From positions 62,001-126,000 of the forward strand of contig JALHQA010000006.1 of assembly GCA_022842205.1 (NCBI GenBank): a stretch of 64,000 bases of DNA, written 5' to 3'. The translations under genes and the position numbers were made by a program. The stretch is from Hyphomicrobiales bacterium (GTDB lineage Bacteria; Pseudomonadota; Alphaproteobacteria; Rhizobiales; Methylopilaceae). Below the pieces are notes generated by a model. The model worked only from the letters and a program-made list of their open reading frames with translations. It was not told where the DNA came from and made no database searches. This document shows, one piece after another, positions 58,939 to 64,000 of the stretch (positions are counted from its first letter, which is position 1; each line of letters starts with the position of its first letter).

Positions 58939-59790
58939 TCAGCGCTGGGCGTTATACGCCGATGGGCTGAAGGCAAAACCGCTCAAGACCGGCTGGACCA
59001 AGACTCCCTGCCGGGTCAAAGGCTGTGGGGTCGAAAAGCCGCTGAAGGCGGCTCCGACCCGGCTTTGGGTCGTGGCAGGATTCGGCGTGGTCGCCGGGGT
59101 TGCCGCTGGAGCGGTCTCCAGGCTTGCCAGGGCCGTGGTCGGCAGATTGCCGTTCACACGATAAGTCGCGAGCAGCTTGCCCTCGTCGCTGCCGGACAGC
59201 GCGGCCGGCCCGACATAGTCGATCCGGACACGAGCCATTCCCTTATGTTTGAAATTGAGAATTTCGGCGACTCGCTCCGAGACATCCAGCGCACGGTCAC
59301 CGTGGAACGGCCCCCGGTCGTTGACCCGCACCACGATGGACTTGCCGTTGTTGACGTTCGTCACGCGTGCATAAGAGGGCAGCGGCAATGACGGATGAGC
59401 GGCCGAGATGGACATCTTGTCGAAGATTTCGCCGTTGGCTGTCGAACGGCCGTGGAATCCGGTTCCATACCATGACGCCAGCCCCTCGGCTGAATAGCCT
59501 TCGAGATTTTCCGGCAGCGGTTGGTCCTTCCCCGCGACCTTATACGGTTTGGAAGCCAGCACTTCCTCCTCCGCGGCAGGACTCTGTTTGGCAGTTTCCT
59601 CTACCTGAGGGTCCGCTGCGGCAACAGCGTTCAATCCTGGATTGACGTTCGGCGAGGAGCACCCTGCAAGAAAAAGCAACGGGGCGATGAAAGCGCACAG
59701 GACAAACACATCCGGCAACGGACGATACGCGCAACCAGACGCGCCCGTCTCCCCCCGCCACCGTCTGCCTGTTAACGCAGCGTCCCTCAT
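58939..59790 (-). CDS. rlpA: RlpA-like lipoprotein (septal ring lytic transglycosylase family)
   Basis: 283 residues. The N-terminus has a hydrophobic stretch ending in a lipobox LAGC (Cys44), so it is probably an outer-membrane lipoprotein. The first ~20 residues are Arg-rich, and the true start could be later. The double-psi beta-barrel is clear: GLASWYGTGFHGRSTANGE, ISAAHPSLPLPSYARVTNV and VVRVNDRGPFHGDRALDVS. RlpA cleaves denuded glycan strands at the septum in some bacteria. No SPOR domain is seen at the C-terminus, which is instead Ala/Thr/Pro-rich. It precedes dac by 63 bp and probably heads the long minus-strand cluster. Confidence 0.88.
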   Translation of the reverse strand: MRDAALTGRRWRGETGASGCAYRPLPDVFVLCAFIAPLLFLAGCSSPNVNPGLNAVAAADPQVEETAKQSPAAEEEVLASKPYKVAGKDQPLPENLEGYSAEGLASWYGTGFHGRSTANGEIFDKMSISAAHPSLPLPSYARVTNVNNGKSIVVRVNDRGPFHGDRALDVSERVAEILNFKHKGMARVRIDYVGPAALSGSDEGKLLATYRVNGNLPTTALASLETAPAATPATTPNPATTQSRVGAAFSGFSTPQPLTRQGVLVQPVLSGFAFSPSAYNAQR

Positions 59791-59902
59791 CCCGTCCCCG
59801 TGGTGACCCCGATCACCGGTGCAATGGAGAGCTTCTCAAAGTGTCAATTATGGGGCACGCCACGGTCTTGCCCTAAGCGTTAGCCTGTGGTGTTTGGGCG
59901 CC

Positions 59903-59992
59903 GGACAGGTGGCCGAGTGGTTTAAGGCAGCGGTCTTGAAAACCGCCGTGGGGGTAACTCCACCGTGGGTTCGAATCCCACCCTGTCCGCCA
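59903..59992 (+). tRNA. tRNA-Ser (anticodon TGA)
   Basis: A 90-nt class II tRNA. The acceptor stem is ggacagg (59903-59909) with cctgtcc (59982-59988), discriminator G59989 and an encoded CCA (59990-59992). The anticodon loop reads cttgaaa with the anticodon TGA at 59937-59939. The long variable arm expected for serine is present (gtgggggtaactccac region), and the T-arm has ggttcgaatcc. It reads UCA and related serine codons. It lies in the 313-bp interval between rlpA and the poly-Asp protein gene, the rest of which appears non-coding. No duplicated 3' end, as left by an integrated island, was seen downstream. Confidence 0.98.
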
Positions 59993-60103
59993 CTGTCGGC
60001 CTGCTATTCCACGACGGCGATCAAGCCGTTCATCACGAACGATCGATTCCCACCGTACTTACGGTTCGTTTCGCTATAGCACCAAAGTTAAATTTGAAGA
60101 CGA

Positions 60104-60514
60104 TCAATCATCGTCGTCATCGTCATCATCGTCGTCGCGGGGTTTGAACTTCGCATTCTTAACCCACGGCATCTGCCGCTGCAGAGCCTGACTATGCCTC
60201 TCTTCGTCCTTCCGGAAACCGGCTCTGGCTTCGCGGTCGGCTTTGCGATGAACCAGACGTACGCACATCGCAGCCGCGAAGCCCGCTTTGCGCCCATCGC
60301 TTTCCTTGACCTGCCCGGCCTGAACCAGCGGTCGCAGATATCCGCCGATTGCTTGGCGGAGCGTCTGCCCTCTTTCGGCAAGTCCCACGGACGCCTGATA
60401 AGTTTTAAGCGCGAGACCCGACAGTTCGACCGCACAGGTATCCGCATGGCCCCGATCGGCTAACGCCGACACGGGAAATATAAGAACGGCGAGAGTACAC
60501 AAGATCCGCAGCAC
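60104..60514 (-). CDS. Secreted protein of unknown function with ten-residue poly-Asp tail
   Basis: 136 residues from a GTG at 60514. This start is chosen because a strong GGGAGGG lies just upstream and because the product then begins with a clean signal peptide (LRILCTLAVLIFPVSALA, cleavage before DRGHA). An ATG 45 bases further upstream lacks these features. The mature protein has two Cys (DTCAVEL and AAMCVRL), suitable for a disulfide, many basic residues, and ends KPRDDDDDDDDDD. The tail is encoded by a GAY trinucleotide repeat (60107-60136) that could vary by slippage. It lies 45 bp after the modB start-proximal side's operon end, where modC would be expected. No family recognised. Confidence 0.7.
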   Translation of the reverse strand: MLRILCTLAVLIFPVSALADRGHADTCAVELSGLALKTYQASVGLAERGQTLRQAIGGYLRPLVQAGQVKESDGRKAGFAAAMCVRLVHRKADREARAGFRKDEERHSQALQRQMPWVKNAKFKPRDDDDDDDDDD

Positions 60515-60604
60515 TGAACCCTCCCTCGATACAAAGCAGGGCCGAGAGTGTGCCCGCATTTCCGATTCTCCAACGAGCTTTTGGTAAATGTCCGCGGGTT
60601 GTCC

Positions 60605-61333
60605 TCAGTCTCGTTCGGAACGAGGCCGTTGCGACCGGGCACCCGTTAGCCGAACCATCCTGTTGGATAGAAGCTGGGCGCCAATCAAAGCGCCCATGGA
60701 GATCGTCACCGATATAATGATGAGCCGAAGTGCCGGGCCGTCACCCCCGGGGATTTGCGTGAACGTGTAGATGGCTGTCGGCAGCGTCTGCGTCTCCCCG
60801 GGGATATTCGAGACGAATGTGATCGTGGCCCCGAACTCGCCCATGGCCTTGGCAAAACACAGGACCATACCTGCCACGATCCCCGGCATGCTGAGCGGCA
60901 GTGTGATCTTGAAAAATACAGAGAGCGGGCTGGAGCCCAGCGTAGATGCGGCCAGTTCAAATCGGCGGTCAACAGCTTCGAGAGAGAGCCGAATTGCCGT
61001 TACCATCAATGGAAATCCCATGACGGCGGCCGCGAGTGCGGCGCCGGTCCACCGGAAGGAAAATACAATTCCGAAATTGTCGGCGAGAAACGCGCCGATG
61101 GGTCCACGCCGGCCGAATGTGACGAGCAAAAAATAGCCTGTAACAACAGGCGGCAGAATGAGTGGAAGATGGACGAAGCCGTTGAGAAAGGATTTCCCGG
61201 GGAAAGTGAACCGCGCCAAAACATAGGCGACGGCAACGGCGACCGGCAGGCTCGCGAACGTGCCCCAGAAAGCGACTTTGAGGCTGAGCAGCAGCGCCTG
61301 CCTCTCAGCCTCCTGCAACGTGAAAGCGTCCAT
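60605..61333 (-). CDS. modB: Molybdate ABC transporter permease ModB
   Basis: 242 residues with five membrane segments. Typical ModB pattern: LSLKVAFWGTFASLPVAVAVAYVLARF, PLILPPVVTGYFLL, and the EAA loop LAASTLGSSPLSVFFKITLPLSMPGIVAGMVLCFAKAMGEFGATITFVSNIPGETQTLP. It forms the channel for molybdate and tungstate. It begins directly after the modA stop with no gap. The ATPase gene modC, normally next, is missing: the following frame encodes a secreted poly-Asp protein. Confidence 0.95.
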   Translation of the reverse strand: MDAFTLQEAERQALLLSLKVAFWGTFASLPVAVAVAYVLARFTFPGKSFLNGFVHLPLILPPVVTGYFLLVTFGRRGPIGAFLADNFGIVFSFRWTGAALAAAVMGFPLMVTAIRLSLEAVDRRFELAASTLGSSPLSVFFKITLPLSMPGIVAGMVLCFAKAMGEFGATITFVSNIPGETQTLPTAIYTFTQIPGGDGPALRLIIISVTISMGALIGAQLLSNRMVRLTGARSQRPRSERD

Positions 61334-62101
61334 TCAGTCCAGTACCGCAAAGCCCAGCTTTTCGAAAGCGGCGACGGCTTCCGGGGTCCTCAGGAATTTC
61401 AGATAGGATTCGGCGTCGGTATTTTCTGTCGCCGCGATGACTGCGGCCGGATAGACGATCGGCGGATGCGTGTCGGCCGGGAAAGTATCGACTATCGTGA
61501 CGCCGGGGTCCGAGGCCGCGTCGGTCTTGTATACGATGCCGAACGGGGCTTCGGCGCGCGAGACGAGTAACAAGGCGGCGCGTACATTCTCGGCCTGGGC
61601 GATCTTGTTCTTCACGCCCTCCCATGCACCGAGATTCTCGACAGCGGCCTTTCCGTATTTACCGGCGGGAACGCTATCGGTATTGGCCATGGCGAGCCTG
61701 CCATCGCCAAGGACGGCCGCCAGATCGACGCCCTTCTCCAGCTTCACGGCGGTGGGGGCATCGTTCGGTGCAATCAGGACAATGCGATTGCCGAGAAGAC
61801 TTGAGCGCGTCCCGTCCTTGAGGAGCTTCTTTCCCTCCAGATGGTCCATCCAGGCAAGATCTGCGGATATGAAGATATCAGCTGGCGCGCCCTGTTCGAT
61901 CTGTTTTGCAAGCGCATTGCTGCCAGCATACGAGGCCACGACTGTCTTGCCTCCATTCGCGGCCATGTAGGCTTTGTTCACCTCGTCGAGTGCGTTCTTG
62001 AGGCTAGCCGCCGCAAATACGGTGAGTTTCGTATTCCGGGCAGCTGCGGGAGCGCTCGCCATAGAAAGCATGAGGAATGCAGCAACAAGATTGCGGATCA
62101 T
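61334..62101 (-). CDS. modA: Molybdate ABC transporter substrate-binding protein ModA
   Basis: 255 residues. The signal peptide MIRNLVAAFLMLSMASAPAAA is followed by the ModA core: LTVFAAASLKNALDEVNKAY, VVASYAGSNALAKQIEQGAPADIFISAD, MANTDSVPAGKYGKAAVENLG and VYKTDAASDPGVTIVDTFP. It captures molybdate in the periplasm. GGGAG precedes the ATG. The 117 bp upstream hold no second gene; a TTATGTTTCATT-containing sequence there was considered as a ModE site but is too asymmetric. Confidence 0.95.
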   Translation of the reverse strand: MIRNLVAAFLMLSMASAPAAARNTKLTVFAAASLKNALDEVNKAYMAANGGKTVVASYAGSNALAKQIEQGAPADIFISADLAWMDHLEGKKLLKDGTRSSLLGNRIVLIAPNDAPTAVKLEKGVDLAAVLGDGRLAMANTDSVPAGKYGKAAVENLGAWEGVKNKIAQAENVRAALLLVSRAEAPFGIVYKTDAASDPGVTIVDTFPADTHPPIVYPAAVIAATENTDAESYLKFLRTPEAVAAFEKLGFAVLD

Positions 62102-62218
62102 TCAAGACTCCCTCGCTCAACGTTATGTTTCATTGTGGCGCAAGCCAAAATATGGCCGCTGGAAGTCGCCGTCGGCGCTCCATACGCGTTGCCATGTTTG
62201 GAGTGTGCTTCGGCATGA

Positions 62219-62722
62219 TCCTTAGTTTTCGTTTTCTGTTCGGAGCGGTTCGCAGGAATTAGCCTGCTGTTTGCCATCTTCCTGCTGATCGTGTCGGTAC
62301 GGCAAACGCTGCTCGACATCTATCCGCGACCGGGCCACGAATATATCGGTTCGGCCGTGCTCGGCCTTCATGTGCCGGTCTGGTCGATCATTATCGCAGT
62401 CATGATCCTGGGCGCCTATGCCGTGAAGCTCGTCTTTCTCGACGGAGGCGAAGAACTCCGCGACGTGCACATCGACAGCTATCCCTTGATGTCGAAGACC
62501 GCCAAGGCGGCATGCCTCTTCGTTATCCTGCTTGGTCTGATCAATTTCGGATCGGTCGTGCTCCAGTGCTGCGTGGGCGAGTGCCACGCCTTCAGCTACC
62601 AGATCCTGAATTCGCTTTGGTGTTGTAGGCTCAGGCTGCGCTCGAGGCCTTCGGAGCGACGATCCGTCCGGGGTGCGTGTAGACCTCGAAGCTGTCGCCG
62701 CGTGCGAGGGCCGCAAGCGTGA
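62219..62722 (+). pseudogene. Probable 5'-degraded DsbB-like membrane protein
   Basis: The frame opens after a TGA at 62216 with no ATG. Its first hydrophobic segment (SLLFAIFLLIVSV) starts without a usable codon, and the first GTG (62291) would cut it in half. The following sequence, QTLLDIYPRPGHEYIGSAVLGLHVPVW, then a membrane segment, then LINFGSVVLQCCVGECHAFSYQIL, looks like the C-terminal half of a DsbB-type disulfide-bond protein, with the second cysteine pair (VLQCCVGEC). The N-terminal half with the CxxC is not found in any frame upstream. After about 62620 it runs antisense into fdhD. It could be a remnant or a family I misread. Confidence 0.45.
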
Positions 62723-63449
62723 TGCCTGCCTCGTTAGCCATGCGCACAGCAAGAGCCGTCGGAGCCGATACGGCGACCAGCGCGCCGGCACCGAGCACTG
62801 CGGTCTTTTGCACCATCTCCACCGATACGCGGCTGGTGAGAATGATCGCGCCCTCGGCCCCATCCCTGCCTATGCGCGCCAGATGACCTACCAGCTTGTC
62901 GAGCGCATTATGGCGGCCGACATCCTCGCGCACAGCGACGAATCCTTCGGCAGGGGTCCAGAAGCCGGCCGCATGTATTGCCTTCGCCTCGGCGTTCATG
63001 AACTGCTTGCCGGGCAAATCCTCCATAGCCTTCCTGATGTCCTGCGGCCGCAGGACGATGCCCTTGCCCACTTTGGCGGTCGGCTTGACCGCCTCGGACA
63101 GGCTCTCGATACCACAAAGGCCGCAGCCGGTCGGGCCCGCGAGCAACCGGCGCCGGCGCGAATAGTTTTCGGCGAGTTCCGGCTTGAGCCACATCCGGAG
63201 CTCGACCCCTTCGTCTTCTTCGATCACTTCAAGCGAAACAATATCATCGGGGGTGGATATCAGCCCCTCGGTCACGCTGAAGCCGACCGCGAAGTCCTCG
63301 AAATCAGCCGCAGTCGCCATCATGACGGCCTGGGTTGAGCCGCCATAGGTAATGGCAATCGGCGTTTCGCCAGGAACGACGCGCTCGGCGGCGGCGGCAT
63401 TATCGCCATTCCAGACGGTGCGGGTAACGCGTTCGACCGGCTCAGGCAT
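62631..63449 (-). CDS. fdhD: Formate dehydrogenase accessory sulfurtransferase FdhD
   Basis: 272 residues from the ATG at 63449; the longer frame upstream overlaps the next gene and has no similarity. FdhD motifs: PGETPIAITYGGSTQAVMMATAADFEDFAVGFSVTEGLI, the CGxCG redox motif in TGCGLCGIESL, GFWTPAEGFVAVREDVGRHNALDKLVGHL and ILTSRVSVEMVQKTAVLGAGALVAVSAPTALAVR. It transfers sulfur from IscS to the molybdenum cofactor so that formate dehydrogenase becomes active. No fdh structural genes are in the window. The start overlaps the upstream small gene by 8 bp. Confidence 0.96.
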   Translation of the reverse strand: MPEPVERVTRTVWNGDNAAAAERVVPGETPIAITYGGSTQAVMMATAADFEDFAVGFSVTEGLISTPDDIVSLEVIEEDEGVELRMWLKPELAENYSRRRRLLAGPTGCGLCGIESLSEAVKPTAKVGKGIVLRPQDIRKAMEDLPGKQFMNAEAKAIHAAGFWTPAEGFVAVREDVGRHNALDKLVGHLARIGRDGAEGAIILTSRVSVEMVQKTAVLGAGALVAVSAPTALAVRMANEAGITLAALARGDSFEVYTHPGRIVAPKASSAA

Positions 63450-63702
63450 GGCCGGCCTCTTTTTTACCCGCAGCAAGGCGGTCGGCGGCGTCTGCCAACG
63501 CGTCCGACAGCATACGTAGCGCCTGTTCGCTAAAGGCCACCTGCACAGCAGCGGCCGGTTGGCCGGGCTTTTGCGGCGCCCCGACCTCAAGCCTCAACCC
63601 GCTGCGCTCGTGCGCGAACATTGCTGTCGCGAAACCGAGAAAGGGCCACAGCTTCAGGTGGCCCTGCTCGTTCTTGTCCCAATCGTCAAAATCAGCCATC
63701 AC
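63442..63702 (-). CDS. Conserved-looking small protein of unknown function upstream of fdhD
   Basis: 86 residues from ATG-ATG at 63702/63699. The sequence is acidic at the start (MMADFDDWDKNEQGHLKLWP) and then has a mixed beta/helix pattern ending AGKKEAGHA, with no membrane segment or signal. It overlaps fdhD by 8 bp, so the two are co-translated, which suggests a link to formate dehydrogenase maturation. There is no convincing Shine-Dalgarno. A perfect 16-bp palindrome centred on TATATA lies 2 bp upstream of the first ATG, so the message might be leaderless. I do not recognise the family. Confidence 0.6.
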   Translation of the reverse strand: MMADFDDWDKNEQGHLKLWPFLGFATAMFAHERSGLRLEVGAPQKPGQPAAAVQVAFSEQALRMLSDALADAADRLAAGKKEAGHA

Positions 63703-63703
63703 C

Positions 63704-63719
63704 GACGCTATATAGCGTC
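63704..63719. promoter_or_regulatory. Perfect 16-bp palindrome upstream of the fdhD operon
   Basis: GACGCTAT/ATAGCGTC (63704-63719) is a perfect inverted repeat whose centre TATATA could serve as a -10 box for the minus-strand small gene and fdhD; transcription would then begin at or next to the ATG at 63702. It is a good candidate operator. The core resembles the CGnTAT/ATAnCG half-sites of ModE-type molybdate regulators but lacks their central spacer. Confidence 0.4.
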
Positions 63720-63765
63720 AACCCGCGTCGCTCGCCATCTGGCCCTGTTCTTCCGGATTGGGGCA

Positions 63766-63981
63766 TCATTTGGGCTGGGCCCGGAGCTGTGCCAGGCGGT
63801 GGAAAGCTTCTATAACCGCCGGCCTCAGGCCTTCAGGTTCTTCTTGATCTCGACGCGGCGGGCGAACCGTGCCGCCGCTGAAGTCATTGGCCAGCGAGCC
63901 CAGGGTGCAGCCGAAGGCGATCTCGACAAGACCGCCGTATTTTAGTTTGCCCACGATCGGTACAGGCATGGTGCGCGACAT
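63766..63981 (-). CDS. Unrecognised small ORF at window edge, possibly partial
   Basis: 71 residues from the ATG at 63981. The frame stays open to the window end (six more codons), so the gene may begin outside. The product starts MSRTMPVPIVGKLKYGGLV, continues with a Gly-rich stretch EIAFGCTLGSLAND and a basic/acidic tail ending LAQLRAQPK. No motif is recognised. It would be 63 bp upstream of the small gene before fdhD, on the same strand. Other frames here close quickly, which supports it weakly. Confidence 0.35.
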   Translation of the reverse strand: MSRTMPVPIVGKLKYGGLVEIAFGCTLGSLANDFSGGTVRPPRRDQEEPEGLRPAVIEAFHRLAQLRAQPK

Positions 63982-64000
63982 CGTCGGAGCCGCAGGCCAG

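Noticed and set aside
59903-60103. tRNA-Ser as integration site of a genomic island
   Set aside because: No integrase, no repeated tRNA 3' end and no obvious change in gene type downstream (mod, fdhD) were found.
62121-62140. ModE-like site upstream of modA (CGTTAT followed by GTGGCG)
   Set aside because: Only the left half matches the CGnTAT half-site; the right half lacks the expected ATAnCG, so symmetry is too poor to call.

Overview
The window is a stretch of GC-rich chromosome from an alphaproteobacterium, most likely of the order Hyphomicrobiales (Rhizobiales). This is read from gene order and protein family: dusB-ntrBC-ntrYX-trkA-dat-hfq-hflX, tpiA-secG-pyrG-kdsA ... eno-ftsB ... pdhABC-lpd ... 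lipA, a fused IspDF, an E1-beta with its own lipoyl domain, and ppiD-trpE ... trpGDC-moaC-moeA. No phage, transposase, CRISPR array or rRNA was seen. One tRNA-Ser(UGA) is present. Coding density is very high and no gap between genes exceeds 300 bp.

Layout, left to right. (1) 1-2052: the 3' part of secF, then two small genes resembling the mitochondrial complex I assembly factors NDUFAF3 and NDUFAF6. (2) 2147-5029: a TPP riboswitch followed by thiO-thiS-thiG-thiE. (3) 5004-14957, minus strand: ppiD-trpE, then trpG-trpD-trpC-moaC-moeA. A plus-strand chromate resistance pair (rhodanese-ChrB fusion and ChrA, 9332-11550) sits between trpE and trpG. (4) 15101-23706: tpiA, secG, pyrG, kdsA, a 30-residue membrane peptide, a DUF1835 gene, eno with a strong terminator, a K+/H+ antiporter and ftsB. 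(5) 23988-34131: an orphan TAXI binding protein, a Sel1 protein, the pyruvate dehydrogenase operon, a palindrome-rich repeat, a Cys-rich copper-storage-type protein, a GlsB-like protein, lipA and a CoQ-binding (RatA/Coq10) protein. (6) 34172-38165: a membrane spermidine-synthase-like fusion, pncC/cinA and ispDF. (7) 38278-49641: dusB, both Ntr two-component systems, trkA, dat, hfq and hflX, all on the plus strand. (8) 49631-52687: mazG, a VOC protein and a HerA/FtsK-like ATPase. (9) 52821-59790, all minus: rlpA, a DacA-like PBP homologue, tmk, holB, metG, tatD and an MBL hydrolase in one tight cluster. (10) 59903-64000: tRNA-Ser, a secreted protein with a poly-Asp tail, modB-modA without modC, a DsbB-like remnant, fdhD and two unrecognised small ORFs.

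The most notable observation is a 28-bp sequence at 52731-52758 with the arm-spacer-arm structure of a chromosomal dif site. It lies between convergent genes at a switch of gene orientation: mostly plus to the left, all protein genes minus to the right. GGGNAGGG motifs (the E. coli KOPS consensus) found by eye all point towards it. The window therefore appears to span the replication terminus. Other points worth following are a DacA homologue that keeps SxxK but has lost its SxN and KTG motifs, the chromate module splitting the trp genes, a mod operon without its ATPase, and a phytoene-synthase-fold protein without the acidic catalytic motifs.

Functionally, the window links central metabolism (tpiA, eno, PDH and lipoate synthesis), cofactor synthesis (thiamine, molybdenum cofactor and molybdate uptake, isoprenoids), nitrogen regulation, and envelope and replication housekeeping. 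Start codons were chosen by homology and ribosome binding sites where the longest frame was clearly too long.
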